Of a DNA stretch of 64,000 bases, positions 60,701-63,690 are shown piece after piece. The DNA lies in assembly GCA_024734555.1 (NCBI GenBank), contig JANPWX010000550.1:87734-151733 (forward strand), in the 5' to 3' direction. Each line of letters starts with the position of its first letter. The first letter of the stretch is position 1. The notes under the pieces are model-generated. The model saw nothing but the letters and a program-made list of their open reading frames with translations, was not told the DNA's origin and searched no databases. This DNA comes from Trochalopteron elliotii. Lineage: Eukaryota > Chordata > Aves > Passeriformes > Leiothrichidae. The position numbers were made by a program, and so were the translations under genes.

Positions 60701-61047
60701 CTAAATGTGGGATGAAGTCACTGCAGCTCCTGAGCATCACAAAAAGTCAGAGAGTGCTTTCTCTTGGTTAATTCTTTGACCATAGAAGTCATCTTAGACT
60801 AAAAGAAAGCTTTTAAAAAATTTATAGAAGGTTTTGGGTCAGCTTTGGGGTTTTTTTCGCCCTTTCTCCAAAGAATAACTCTTGTCATATATTAATATTT
60901 TTATTTCCAACAGGTATTGGTAGCCTGGCTGCTTCCTACCTGAATCCTGTCAAGTCCTTGGTGCCTCAGATGCCAAAGCTGCTCAAGTCCCTGTTCCCTG
61001 TTAGAGATGAGAAGAAGGGCAGGCAGAGCTCTCCCCTTGCACAGCAG
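6767..61047 (+). CDS. KIF13B: KIF13B, kinesin-3 motor protein (partial gene, 35 coding exons in window)
   Basis: Plus-end-directed microtubule motor of the kinesin-3 family. From the literature, KIF13B/GAKIN carries DLG1-type MAGUK scaffolds and PIP3 vesicles (through an alpha-centaurin bound to its FHA domain) and is controlled by PAR1/MARK phosphorylation and 14-3-3. The joined exons total 4309 nt: one base of a split codon plus 1436 codons, with no stop or frameshift. Domain order is motor, neck, FHA, coiled-coil stalk, KIF1B-type segment, DUF3694-type segment and serine-rich tail. Recalled human KIF13B matches closely in every exon, and better than KIF13A (for example [17 protein letters not shown] and [11 protein letters not shown]). 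About 55 N-terminal residues lie left of the window. Roughly the last 300, including the expected CAP-Gly domain, lie to the right. Every intron is GT-AG. Exon junctions come from reading frame and splice sites, not transcripts. Confidence 0.97.
6783..8278. other. Intron, nothing recognised
   Basis: AT-rich KIF13B intron with short A/T runs. No repeat family or exon was recognised. Confidence 0.6.
8279..8339 (+). CDS. KIF13B: KIF13B exon, motor domain strand 1 region
   Basis: Reads [20 protein letters not shown] and the first base of Gly. Flanked by a CCCTGCAG acceptor and a GTAATA donor, 61 nt, entering in phase 0 and leaving in phase 1. The segment VFAYDHCFW is the N-terminal motor strand just ahead of the nucleotide pocket and is nearly identical to the human protein. 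Confidence 0.96.
8340..9986. other. Intron, AT-rich, nothing recognised
   Basis: The segment 8690-9200 is notably AT-rich and has no recognisable repeat. No exon or RNA gene was found. Confidence 0.6.
9987..10079 (+). CDS. KIF13B: KIF13B exon, motor domain up to P-loop
   Basis: Reads [18 protein letters not shown] then [13 protein letters not shown], ending inside the first Gly codon of the P-loop (GQTGSGKS). Acceptor TTTTCTAG, donor GTGAGT, 93 nt, phase 1 in and out. AYGQT is the start of the kinesin Walker A motif. The exon break inside the P-loop is in frame with the next exon. Confidence 0.97.
10080..10780. other. Intron with long pyrimidine tract
   Basis: Besides the pyrimidine repeat at 10502-10614, nothing was recognised. 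Confidence 0.6.
10502..10614. repeat. Pure pyrimidine microsatellite, CTCTTTC then CCTTTT units
   Basis: About 110 bases on the + strand are only C and T: roughly eight 7-mers (CTCTTTC) followed by roughly eight 6-mers (CCTTTT). It lies about 170 bases before the exon that completes the P-loop. Confidence 0.95.
10781..10961 (+). CDS. KIF13B: KIF13B exon, P-loop completion and motor core
   Basis: Completes [13 protein letters not shown] and continues [19 protein letters not shown], then [20 protein letters not shown]. Acceptor CTCACACAG, donor GTATGG, 181 nt, leaving in phase 2. SGKS is the Walker A lysine/serine pair, and [11 protein letters not shown] is the conserved kinesin motor strand/helix. 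Nearly identical to human KIF13B. Confidence 0.97.
10962..11358. other. Short intron, nothing recognised
   Basis: A 397-base intron with no repeat or exon seen. Confidence 0.6.
11359..11446 (+). CDS. KIF13B: KIF13B exon, motor domain
   Basis: Reads [21 protein letters not shown] then SKLAVASYK. Acceptor CCAACCAG, donor GTAAGG, 88 nt, phase 2 in and phase 0 out. [17 protein letters not shown] is the conserved motor segment leading to the switch I helix. Confidence 0.97.
11447..12775. other. Intron, nothing recognised
   Basis: About 1.3 kb without a recognised repeat family or exon. Confidence 0.6.
12776..12910 (+). CDS. KIF13B: KIF13B exon, switch I
   Basis: 45 codons reading [20 protein letters not shown] then [13 protein letters not shown] and [19 protein letters not shown] is the kinesin switch I motif (NxxSSRSH), which coordinates nucleotide-bound magnesium. 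Acceptor TTTAG, donor GTAAGG, phase 0 on both sides. Confidence 0.97.
12911..14625. other. Intron, nothing recognised
   Basis: 1.7 kb of AT-rich intron with a T run near 13669-13684. No exon or named repeat. Confidence 0.6.
14626..14738 (+). CDS. KIF13B: KIF13B exon, switch II
   Basis: Reads [20 protein letters not shown] then [24 protein letters not shown] is the switch II / Walker B-like motif that senses ATP hydrolysis, and [10 protein letters not shown] is the following relay helix shared by kinesins. Acceptor CCCCAG, donor GTAAGA, 113 nt, leaving in phase 2. Confidence 0.97.
14805..14886. repeat. 40-bp imperfect tandem duplication in intron
   Basis: GCTCCTGTAGTCA followed by a TTCTCCTTTTCTTCTCTC tract occurs twice at a 40-base offset (14808 and 14848), just downstream of the switch II exon. 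The 439-base intron (14739-15177) holds nothing else recognised. Confidence 0.9.
15178..15289 (+). CDS. KIF13B: KIF13B exon, motor domain after switch II
   Basis: Reads [20 protein letters not shown] then [36 protein letters not shown] is the hallmark kinesin segment that continues into the next exon. Acceptor GGGCAG, donor GTAAGTAAG, 112 nt, phase 2 in and phase 0 out. Confidence 0.97.
18581..18612. repeat. (AAAC)n microsatellite
   Basis: AAAACAAACAAACAAACAAA-type repeat of about 30 bases in the intron. Confidence 0.9.
18706..18734. repeat. AT-rich palindromic microsatellite
   Basis: TATCTATATATAGATATATA followed by TATCTATA, largely self-complementary and able to form a hairpin. Confidence 0.8.
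19030..19745. other. Intragenic CpG-dense segment
   Basis: I count roughly 45 CpG dinucleotides in about 720 bases, including many in the otherwise AT-rich intron flanks (for example AAAACGAG, GCGAACG, AACCGCG, TCGTAAATCG, AACGAAACG). Neighbouring intron lines usually hold none or one per 60 bases. The segment surrounds the exon at 19344-19556. Preserved CpGs in AT-rich flanks suggest germline hypomethylation, not just codon bias. Promoter activity is a possibility, not shown. Confidence 0.7.
19344..19556 (+). CDS. KIF13B: KIF13B exon, end of motor, neck linker and neck
   Basis: 71 codons reading [20 protein letters not shown], then [36 protein letters not shown] and [15 protein letters not shown]. 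It contains the final motor helix ([10 protein letters not shown]), the neck linker ([11 protein letters not shown]) and the start of the neck helix. Acceptor TTCCAG, donor GTACAA. Base composition is striking: 69 of 71 codons end in G or C, against 15 of 37 in the next exon. ATG 19374 is in frame in a GCCATGG context. Confidence 0.97.
20097..20229. repeat. 69-bp tandem duplication in intron
   Basis: A unit with TTTTACATTTTTC, GTGTGTCCATCTTGAAAACA and CTCATTGAGATGCTGAAC occurs twice at an offset of 69 bases, nearly identical. Confidence 0.92.
20410..20740 (+). mobile_element. CR1 LINE 3' end, sense
   Basis: Sense CR1 3' region: ACAGAATGGGAGGACACAG, ATGGGCTGCCCAGGGAGGTG, CCCTGGAGGTGTTTAA, then GGATGATCTCCAAGGTCTTT and TCCAACCTA. 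The copy is well preserved through its 3' tail. Confidence 0.92.
22014..22318 (-). mobile_element. CR1 LINE 3' end, antisense
   Basis: Starts with ATAGAATCATGGAGTGG and GGTTGGAAGGGACCTTAAA, then CATCCAGCCTGGCCTTGGAC, CACAGCTTCTCTGGGCAACA and CCAGGAATTCCTTCCCAATA. This is the reverse complement of a CR1 3' end, about 300 bases. Confidence 0.93.
22716..22838 (-). mobile_element. CR1 LINE 3' tail, antisense
   Basis: TCATAGAATAGTTTGAGTTG, GGAAGGGACC, then CATCCAGCCTGGCCTTGGAC and ACTTCCAGGGATGGGG. A truncated CR1 tail about 400 bases from another antisense copy. Confidence 0.9.
23578..23688 (+). CDS. KIF13B: KIF13B exon, neck coiled coil
   Basis: 37 codons reading [20 protein letters not shown] then [17 protein letters not shown]. 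Highly charged helix with heptad-like spacing, matching the first coiled coil after the kinesin-3 neck. In related kinesin-3 motors this region takes part in autoinhibition and dimerisation. Acceptor CCTGCAG, donor GTTTGC, phase 0 both sides. Confidence 0.97.
23689..26772. other. 3-kb intron, nothing recognised
   Basis: Contains small AAT and A-rich microsatellites (about 23927-23948 and 24478-24515) and a CT/CA microsatellite (25569-25592). No exon or named mobile element was seen. Confidence 0.6.
26773..26907 (+). CDS. KIF13B: KIF13B exon, coiled coil to FHA start
   Basis: 45 codons reading [20 protein letters not shown] then [20 protein letters not shown] and VYYLK. The first part finishes the neck coiled coil. 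[21 protein letters not shown] is the conserved entry into the FHA domain of kinesin-3 proteins. Acceptor CTTACAG, donor GTAAAA. Confidence 0.97.
26908..28950. other. 2-kb intron with a CR1 tail
   Basis: Apart from the CR1 fragment at 28370-28515, nothing was recognised. Confidence 0.6.
28370..28515 (+). mobile_element. CR1 LINE 3' tail, sense
   Basis: CCAGCCCTGGCAGTGGTGGA, GTTCCCATCC, TGGCACTTGGGGACAT, then GGTTGGATGATCTTAAAGTG. A CR1 3' end in sense, moderately diverged. Confidence 0.85.
28951..29081 (+). CDS. KIF13B: KIF13B exon, FHA domain core
   Basis: Reads [20 protein letters not shown] then [20 protein letters not shown] and KNTR. Characteristic FHA beta-sandwich segments (T-x-I-G-S and the P-E-H-C-I turn). 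In KIF13B this domain binds an alpha-centaurin adaptor, which links the motor to PIP3 membranes. Acceptor CCCCAG, donor GTGAAG, leaving in phase 2. Confidence 0.97.
29082..30123. other. Intron, nothing recognised
   Basis: About 1 kb, AT-rich, with a short A run near 29923. No repeat or exon was identified. Confidence 0.6.
30124..30210 (+). CDS. KIF13B: KIF13B exon, FHA domain second part
   Basis: Reads [20 protein letters not shown] then ILWGNNHFF and part of Arg. FVNG plus the [12 protein letters not shown] strand is the conserved FHA C-terminal half. 87 nt, acceptor TTCACAG, donor GTAACA, phase 2 in and out. Confidence 0.97.
30211..30848. other. Intron, nothing recognised
   Basis: 638 bases of AT-rich intron with no named element. 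Confidence 0.6.
30849..31039 (+). CDS. KIF13B: KIF13B exon, end of FHA and acidic/lysine linker
   Basis: Reads [20 protein letters not shown] then a serine/aspartate-rich linker, [20 protein letters not shown]. The K-K-K-K-K cluster is followed by an acidic stretch (HEDEERD). The linker is less conserved than the flanks compared with the recalled human sequence. Acceptor TTTAAAG, donor GTAAGG, 191 nt, leaving in phase 1. Confidence 0.96.
31040..31635. other. Intron, nothing recognised
   Basis: 596 bases with a T run near 31416-31430. No element was identified. Confidence 0.6.
31636..31846 (+). CDS. KIF13B: KIF13B exon, stalk coiled coil
   Basis: Reads [20 protein letters not shown], then [20 protein letters not shown] and a serine-rich [20 protein letters not shown] strong coiled coil (E/L/R heptads) at the start of the MAGUK-binding stalk region known from GAKIN. 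Acceptor CCCTAG. The frame requires the donor at 31847 (GTGGGT). A second GT at 31851 would shift the frame. Confidence 0.96.
32014..32160 (-). mobile_element. CR1 LINE 3' tail, antisense
   Basis: AGTCACAGAATGATAGGGC, GGTTGGGTTGGGAGGGTCCT, then CCCCATCCAACCTGGCCTTG and AACACCTCCAG. A truncated antisense CR1 3' end. Confidence 0.9.
33040..33545 (-). mobile_element. CR1 LINE 3' region, antisense, about 500 bp
   Basis: GCCATGGGCAGGGACACCTT, CCAGCCTGGCCTTGGACACT, CACAGCTTCTCTGGGAATTC, CCCTCTGGCAGTGGAAGCCA, then TGGGAGCCCCAGACCCAAG. The antisense CR1 extends well into the upstream 3' region and stops about 240 bases before the next exon. Confidence 0.9.
33782..33944 (+). CDS. KIF13B: KIF13B exon, stalk
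   Basis: Reads [20 protein letters not shown] then [20 protein letters not shown] and [14 protein letters not shown]. Conserved helix followed by the start of a beta-rich stalk region. Acceptor TTCCAG, donor GTACAG, 163 nt, phase 2 in and phase 0 out. Confidence 0.97.
33945..34930. other. Intron, nothing recognised
   Basis: About 1 kb with no named repeat or exon. Confidence 0.6.
34931..35077 (+). CDS. KIF13B: KIF13B exon, KIF1B-type stalk domain
   Basis: 49 codons reading [20 protein letters not shown] then [20 protein letters not shown] and [20 protein letters not shown]...MRDLYQEW matches the KIF1B-type domain shared by kinesin-3 members. Acceptor TTTCACAG, donor GTAAGT, phase 0 both sides. 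Confidence 0.97.
35078..35522. other. Short intron, nothing recognised
   Basis: 445 bases with no element recognised. Confidence 0.6.
35523..35672 (+). CDS. KIF13B: KIF13B exon, stalk
   Basis: 50 codons reading [20 protein letters not shown] then [20 protein letters not shown] and [30 protein letters not shown] is a signature stretch of kinesin-3 KIF13 and KIF1 proteins. Acceptor CTTGCAG, donor GTTTGT, phase 0 both sides. Confidence 0.97.
35673..36300. other. Intron, nothing recognised
   Basis: 628 bases. A long open frame on the minus strand runs across it and the next exon but has no recognisable family, so it is left out. Confidence 0.6.
36301..36429 (+). CDS. KIF13B: KIF13B exon, stalk C2-like region
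   Basis: 43 codons reading [40 protein letters not shown] and VCR. GRLHVEV is conserved. The middle ([15 protein letters not shown]) is divergent compared with recalled human KIF13B, as expected for a loop. Acceptor CTGCCAG, donor GTGAGT. Confidence 0.95.
36430..37672. other. Intron, nothing recognised
   Basis: 1.2 kb of AT-rich intron with short poly-T runs. No named element. Confidence 0.6.
37673..37843 (+). CDS. KIF13B: KIF13B exon, tail conserved region
   Basis: 57 codons reading [37 protein letters not shown], then [13 protein letters not shown]. The [10 protein letters not shown]...YTFWDQ pattern resembles a C2-type beta sandwich. Acceptor TTTCCAG, donor GTAATT, phase 0 both sides. 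Confidence 0.97.
37844..38817. other. Intron, nothing recognised
   Basis: About 1 kb with no named element. A short G run lies at 38713-38722. Confidence 0.6.
38818..38975 (+). CDS. KIF13B: KIF13B exon, tail conserved region
   Basis: Reads [40 protein letters not shown] and [21 protein letters not shown] and [21 protein letters not shown] are strongly conserved in KIF13 proteins. Acceptor CTTCCAG, donor GTAAAC, 158 nt, leaving in phase 2. Confidence 0.97.
38976..39974. other. Intron, nothing recognised
   Basis: About 1 kb. An A-rich patch lies at 39886-39935. A long minus-strand open frame overlaps the next exon but matches no family I know. Confidence 0.6.
39975..40107 (+). CDS. KIF13B: KIF13B exon, DUF3694-type region
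   Basis: Reads [40 protein letters not shown] and FQLRQ. [18 protein letters not shown] is the signature of the kinesin-3 DUF3694-type segment. Acceptor CTGCAG, donor GTGAGG, 133 nt, phase 2 in and phase 0 out. Confidence 0.97.
40108..41122. other. Intron, nothing recognised
   Basis: 1 kb of AT-rich intron with no named element. Confidence 0.6.
41123..41257 (+). CDS. KIF13B: KIF13B exon, DUF3694-type region end
   Basis: 45 codons reading [40 protein letters not shown] and [19 protein letters not shown] and [10 protein letters not shown] are nearly identical to human. The last dozen residues differ from recalled human KIF13B (which reads VRPLRAP-like here), marking the edge of the conserved module. 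Acceptor TTTGGACAG, donor GTAAAA. Confidence 0.96.
41258..43647. other. 2.4-kb intron with a sense CR1
   Basis: Besides the CR1 copy at 42755-43246, nothing was identified. The T/C-rich patch 41640-41990 may be a repeat I cannot name. Confidence 0.6.
42755..43246 (+). mobile_element. CR1 LINE 3' region, sense, about 490 bp
   Basis: GGGGCTGGAGCATGTCCAGG, GGGGCTCAGCCTGGAGAAAA, CCTGACAGGAGGGAGCAGCC, CATCCCTGGAATTGTTCAAA, then GGTTGGACTCAATGATCTTA and TCTTTTCCAACCTTTACAG. A near-continuous CR1 3' region ending in an ATTCTGGGATTCTATA tail. Confidence 0.93.
43648..43677 (+). CDS. KIF13B: KIF13B acidic 30-nt microexon
   Basis: Ten codons, [10 protein letters not shown], between a GACCTAG acceptor and a GTAAAA donor, phase 0 both sides. 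It matches EEEEDMDSYQ before [11 protein letters not shown] in recalled human KIF13B, so it is conserved coding sequence and not a chance frame. A 30-nt in-frame exon could be alternatively spliced. Confidence 0.93.
43678..44201. other. Intron, nothing recognised
   Basis: 524 bases with no element recognised. Confidence 0.6.
44202..44301 (+). CDS. KIF13B: KIF13B exon, basic helix
   Basis: Reads [20 protein letters not shown] then [14 protein letters not shown] strongly basic/amphipathic helix, conserved with human ([20 protein letters not shown]). Acceptor TTTTAG, donor GTAAGG, 100 nt, leaving in phase 1. Confidence 0.97.
44302..44614. other. Short intron, nothing recognised
   Basis: 313 bases with no element recognised. 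Confidence 0.6.
44615..44741 (+). CDS. KIF13B: KIF13B exon, tail
   Basis: Reads [40 protein letters not shown] and [36 protein letters not shown] is essentially the human sequence. Acceptor TTGCAG, donor GTAGGA, 127 nt, phase 1 in and phase 2 out. Confidence 0.97.
44742..46034. other. Intron, nothing recognised
   Basis: 1.3 kb of AT-rich intron with no named element. Confidence 0.6.
46035..46090 (+). CDS. KIF13B: KIF13B exon, tail
   Basis: A 56-nt exon reading [32 protein letters not shown] is conserved with human. Acceptor TTTTAG, donor GTAAGT, phase 2 in and phase 1 out. Confidence 0.96.
46091..47052. other. Intron, nothing recognised
   Basis: About 1 kb with no named element. Confidence 0.6.
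47053..47177 (+). CDS. KIF13B: KIF13B exon, acidic tail segment
   Basis: Reads [40 protein letters not shown] and SE. A D/E-rich stretch then FFELQIVK, conserved with human. Acceptor TTTGCAG, donor GTAAGG, 125 nt, phase 1 in and phase 0 out. Confidence 0.97.
47178..48282. other. Intron, nothing recognised
   Basis: 1.1 kb of very AT-rich intron, with repeated AATTA/TTAATT motifs at about 48160-48235. No named element. Confidence 0.6.
48283..48459 (+). CDS. KIF13B: KIF13B exon, tail C2-like region
   Basis: 59 codons reading [40 protein letters not shown] and [49 protein letters not shown] is conserved and has the strand pattern of a beta sandwich. Acceptor TTTTGCAG, donor GTACAG, phase 0 both sides. 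Confidence 0.97.
48460..49957. other. Intron, with a tandem duplication at its 3' end
   Basis: 1.5 kb. The 41-bp duplication at 49860-49942 lies next to the acceptor. Nothing else was recognised. Confidence 0.6.
49860..49942. repeat. 41-bp tandem duplication containing acceptor-like sequence
   Basis: TTTATTTCAGCTGGA(A/G)CTG-like units repeat at 49861 and 49902. Each ends in TTTATTTCAG, a plausible acceptor, and the true exon acceptor CCCACAG follows about 16 bases after the second unit. The copies differ at several positions. Confidence 0.9.
49958..50050 (+). CDS. KIF13B: KIF13B exon, tail
   Basis: 31 codons reading [20 protein letters not shown] then [35 protein letters not shown] is conserved with human. 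Acceptor CCCACAG, donor GTGAGT, phase 0 both sides. Confidence 0.97.
50051..51264. other. Intron with CR1
   Basis: 1.2 kb holding a CR1 sense 3' end at 50890-51126. Nothing else was recognised. Confidence 0.6.
50890..51126 (+). mobile_element. CR1 LINE 3' end, sense
   Basis: ATTGCCCAGAGAACTTCTGG, CTCCCCATCCATGGAAGTG, GCCAGCTTGGACAGGGCTTG, then TAAGGTCTCTTCCAACCCAA. Sense CR1 3' end about 140 bases before the next exon. Confidence 0.92.
51265..51417 (+). CDS. KIF13B: KIF13B exon, tail helices
   Basis: 51 codons reading [40 protein letters not shown] and [25 protein letters not shown] and [26 protein letters not shown] are conserved. Acceptor CCCCAG, donor GTCTGG, phase 0 both sides. Read-through past the donor reaches a stop within about a dozen codons. 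Confidence 0.97.
51418..52350. other. Intron, nothing recognised
   Basis: 933 bases. The first part is GC-rich and the rest AT-rich. No repeat was identified. Confidence 0.6.
52351..52428 (+). CDS. KIF13B: KIF13B exon, serine-rich regulatory region
   Basis: 26 codons reading [20 protein letters not shown] then SPNVNR. RSLSSP matches the mode I 14-3-3 motif RSxSxP. In mammalian KIF13B the corresponding serine is reported as a PAR1/MARK target that controls 14-3-3 binding and microtubule association. Acceptor CTGCCAG, donor GTGAGT, phase 0 both sides. Confidence 0.97.
52429..52947. other. Intron with tandem duplication
   Basis: 519 bases. The 74-bp duplication at 52689-52834 is the only structure noted. 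Confidence 0.6.
52689..52834. repeat. 74-bp tandem duplication in intron
   Basis: A unit containing GTGTCAAATTCTGGCTCCTC, CCAGGTCAAGAATTAAATT and ACCTTTAATTTCTTG occurs twice at a 74-base offset (52691 and 52765), over 90% identical by eye. Confidence 0.93.
52948..53001 (+). CDS. KIF13B: KIF13B exon, serine-rich regulatory region
   Basis: 18 codons, [18 protein letters not shown], continuing the phospho-regulated tail. Human equivalent reads LSGSRQDLIPSYSLGSNK. Acceptor CTTCCAG, donor GTGAGT, phase 0 both sides. Confidence 0.95.
53846..53866 (+). CDS. KIF13B: Candidate alternative 21-nt microexon of KIF13B
   Basis: AGTCCAAAGGTCCCAGCAGA plus G, reading S-P-K-V-P-A-E. It sits between a strong pyrimidine tract ending in CATGTTTCAG and a GTAATG donor, with phase 0 on both sides, exactly as the neighbouring exons require. 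It would insert seven residues between SSNR and GRWESQQ, next to the regulatory serines. I have no transcript evidence, and chance alignment of a short AG-GT pair cannot be excluded. Confidence 0.5.
54640..54765 (+). mobile_element. CR1 LINE 3' tail, sense, degraded
   Basis: GCCAGGTTGGACAGGGCTTG, GCACAGCCTGG, then GTGACCTTTAAACCCTCCCA and GCCCAAACTGTTCTGTCATG, a CR1 3' end in sense. Confidence 0.85.
55359..55379. repeat. A21 homopolymer
   Basis: 21 consecutive A on the + strand. No recognisable retrotransposed gene lies immediately upstream. Confidence 0.95.
57031..57057. repeat. (ATTTT)n microsatellite
   Basis: About five units of ATTTTT/ATTTT ending in AG. Confidence 0.9.
60310..60427 (+). 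CDS. KIF13B: KIF13B exon, serine-rich tail
   Basis: Reads [20 protein letters not shown] then [19 protein letters not shown] and the first base of Gly. [11 protein letters not shown] and NHSPDPG flank a divergent serine-rich middle, as in human. Acceptor CCCTCTAG, donor GTAAGG, 118 nt, leaving in phase 1. The last 13 bases and the donor are the first unit of the downstream minisatellite. Confidence 0.95.
60415..60700. repeat. 41-bp minisatellite copying an exon end and splice donor
   Basis: A unit containing CTCCTG(A/G)TCCAG, GTAAGGGCTTTTCTTCAG (or the TATGG form) and CTCAGAAAA repeats with a 41-base period. Donor positions are 60428, 60469 and 60510 (GTAAGG), then after a 10-N gap 60549, 60590 and 60629 (GTATGG), then 60670 with a mutated donor (GATAAGG). 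One step is 39 bases. Each unit carries a pyrimidine-rich acceptor-like CAG and a donor, so each resembles a 23-nt mini-exon. Confidence 0.95.
60428..60913. other. Intron, mostly minisatellite
   Basis: After the minisatellite ends (about 60700), some 210 bases precede the next exon, with nothing further recognised. Confidence 0.6.
60527..60536. other. Assembly gap (10 N)
   Basis: Ten unspecified bases inside the minisatellite, so the true copy number is unknown. Confidence 0.99.
60914..61047 (+). CDS. KIF13B: KIF13B exon, tail, last exon in window
   Basis: Reads [41 protein letters not shown] and [34 protein letters not shown] is conserved with human. Acceptor CAACAG, donor GTAAAG, 134 nt, ending in phase 0. 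The following human sequence (PVPRIMVQSASP) was not found downstream in the window. Confidence 0.96.
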
Positions 61048-61952
61048 GTAAAGCATTAAATCACCCAGGAAATCCAATATTGGTGAGTGCTGCTGGGCTT
61101 GCTGGCAGAGAGCTGTTGGATAAAAGTTGTTGCAGAGCAAACCAAGCTTTTAGGCACAGCAAAGCCTCGTGATCCATTTCCCCTCCATCCTGTCCAGGGC
61201 TGGTGGAGCTGCTGGAACTTATTGACACACACTCAGCCCACTTGGCTTTTTTTACAGGTGCCAGCTCCACTCCCAGGGTGATTTATGGGCCTCCCCACTC
61301 GCAGCAGCAATGGTGAAATTTATGGAGGGCACTTAGTGTTGTTTGTGTGTTGCCAGGAGGAAAATGTAATTCTATTTTTAATTCCTTCTTTCACATCCCA
61401 TCCCCTCCCACCCCTCGTGTCACCTTTTGCCATCTTTTCCTGTGTACTTGGGGCAGTTGGTTTTGTTCATTCTTATCTATTTGAATTTGAATTCCTTTTT
61501 TTTTTTTAATTTGGATGTTGTGCTGCAAAGCTCCCACCTGCTCCAGATGTGGCTTCTGTGCTCTGAGCAGAAGTTGATGCACAGTCAAACTGACTGAAAA
61601 GACACTTTTGTCTTTTAAAAAAACACCAGATGAAATAGAGAATCCCACTGTAAATCATAGAACCTCCTTTATTTGTGAGGGTGTAGTTAGTTCATAAGGG
61701 AATGTTTCCCTCTGGAGTAAATTTGGAAGGTTTAACAAACTGCTGTGAAGATGAATCTGGATCCAGATCTCGTGTGAGAGTTTTTGGGAGTCCATTCTGC
61801 TCATGCTGGCTCTGCCCTCACCCTCTTCCTTTGCCTGGAATTGTGAAAGCTCATCACTAATTAACTCAGACTTTTCCTCACCTCTTGCCATGCAGGCAAA
61901 CATTTTAAAGAATATCTTCCTCAAAACAAACCCAAAAATCCCTGAATAACTC

Positions 61953-61979
61953 TTTTTTTTTTTTTTTTTTTTTTTTTTT
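61953..61979. repeat. T27 homopolymer
   Basis: 27 consecutive T on the + strand, followed by TGGAAGAATCC. It could be the poly-A of an antisense insertion, but no source was recognised. Confidence 0.9.
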
Positions 61980-62844
61980 GTGGAAGAATCCAGGTATTTT
62001 GTTTGCTACAGCTAAACTTGCTGTTACAAGAACATCCCAGGAGTACAGGAAGTTGTTTTGGCATGATAGAAATACTGTAAAATAGAGCAAAAATAAATCT
62101 ACTAACACTTCAATATTTTTAAAATGATTTCTGACAAATGTAGCACAAATAAGAATGAAGTAGTTTTAAAATATTTTTAGCTTGACTGGGGATTCATTTT
62201 ACATTTTCATGTTGCCTTTTGCTTGGTGTTGAGGCTGGAATTGTACAAACCTCCTCATCTATGAACTGTAGAGAATTAAAATGAAGGTGGTGACTTTTCT
62301 TTAAAGGTATTTGGGTATGGAAAGATGCAAATAGGTGCTCTTACAATTGCAGTGAGAGCCTTTCACACCTTCTTGAATCCTCAGTGAATCAGTGAGAGCT
62401 GAGAGGAGAAACGAGGCCTAATTTCCTGCCTCTAGTCTAACCACCTGTTCCCACTCCTTTCCTGTTCAAGATCAGTCGTGGATGATTTGTCTAGAAATCA
62501 AGTTTTAAACTACAGAGGCACCTCTTTAATGAGATTTTAGTTTGTGTTATGGATTACCATGGAAAGTCAACCAGGTCATGATCTCAACGATTTTGAATAG
62601 GAGGGGAAATGCTATTAATGCTTTGTTTTTTAAAAACAAAGAGGAGTTTGTGATGCTTCAGTGCCTGCACTGGGGAGCAGCCCAGGGTTTCCACGACCAG
62701 TGGATCTGTGTAATATAATGAAATGTTAGAATTATTCTCTGCTTTCAGGTTTTGCAGTGGAACAAATCAGCTGTACTGGAAATGCACCTCCCTGGTTTGA
62801 GAGGTTTTACAAATTCCTTGCAGCTCTGTCCGTAGGGAAATGGG

Positions 62845-63058
62845 AATCATGGAATATCCTGAGGTGGAGAGATCCACAGGGATCATTGATCCCACCCCTG
62901 GCCCTGCACAGACACCCCAACAATCCTACCCTGTCCCTGAGAGTGTTGTCCAAACATTCCTGGAGTTTTGGGAGGTTTGGGAATGTCACCATTCCCTGGG
63001 GAGTTGTTCCAGTGCCTGACACCCTCTGGGGAAAGAACCTTTTCCTAATCCCAACCTA
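62845..63058 (-). mobile_element. CR1 LINE 3' tail, antisense
   Basis: GAATCATGGAATATCCTGAG, CCCACCCCTGGCCCTGCACA, TGTCCCTGAGAGTGTTGTCC, then GGGAAAGAACCTTTTCCTAA and TCCCAACCTAA, the reverse complement of a CR1 3' end from a divergent subfamily. Confidence 0.85.
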
Positions 63059-63264
63059 AGGAAATGTGCACAGAAGAGAGAGAAAAAAACTGAAGGAATT
63101 GCCCCAGAATCAGCTCCAGCTTCTTCTGTGCAGCATAAAAAATCAAGAGGTGCCTTTGCAGCAAGTCTGGCTTTTGAAGATCATAAATATCCCATCCCAT
63201 AATATCCCATGCTGCTGCTTTCTAATGGCCTGAGGATGCAAATGTGGGCAGAGGAGTTGAGCTG

Positions 63265-63690
63265 GAGGTGGTGATGGATGGCTGACCTGGAACAGAGACT
63301 GGACAGAGCTAAGATAATAAAGTAGATATTTATTAAAAGGCCTTAAAGGATTCACCTTGGGCAGGACAAGAGCCTGGGCAGGGCTACACCCAAGGTGGAC
63401 CCAAAAGGGTCACAAAATGGACCCAAAATGGTCACAAAATGGACAACAGGTCATGAGGTCTCACACTTTTATAAATTTTGGTCCATTTGCATATTGGGCT
63501 TTAGTTGGACAATTACAGCTTCAGGTTATGAAGTCCCATCCTTCTTGTTTTCTCTCTTTAGTTCACTGTTATTTTTGCTTTTGGGCTTGAAAACTTGTAC
63601 CTGTTGTCCTTGGTCTCCAGCAGGAAAAGGGTTTATTTTGTCTGTCTACTCTGTGAAGAGAGCTCACTAACACTTAACATGAGGCTCAGA
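63265..63690 (-). mobile_element. Endogenous retrovirus solo LTR, antisense (probable)
   Basis: Read on the minus strand it shows U3-like repeats (two or three copies of GTCCATTTTGTGACC), a TATA-like TTATAAAAGTG (plus positions about 63463-63475), an AATAAA polyadenylation signal (63329-63334) and an R/U5-like end near GCTCTGTCCAGTCTCTGTTC. No gag, pol or env sequence is adjacent, so it is probably a solo LTR. Ends and target-site duplication are uncertain. Confidence 0.7.

Noticed and set aside
61259..61280. Possible next exon reading VPAPLPG
   Set aside because: A TTTACAG acceptor precedes it, but the frame reaches a stop after seven codons and does not match the expected PVPRIMVQSASP. Probably an intronic coincidence.
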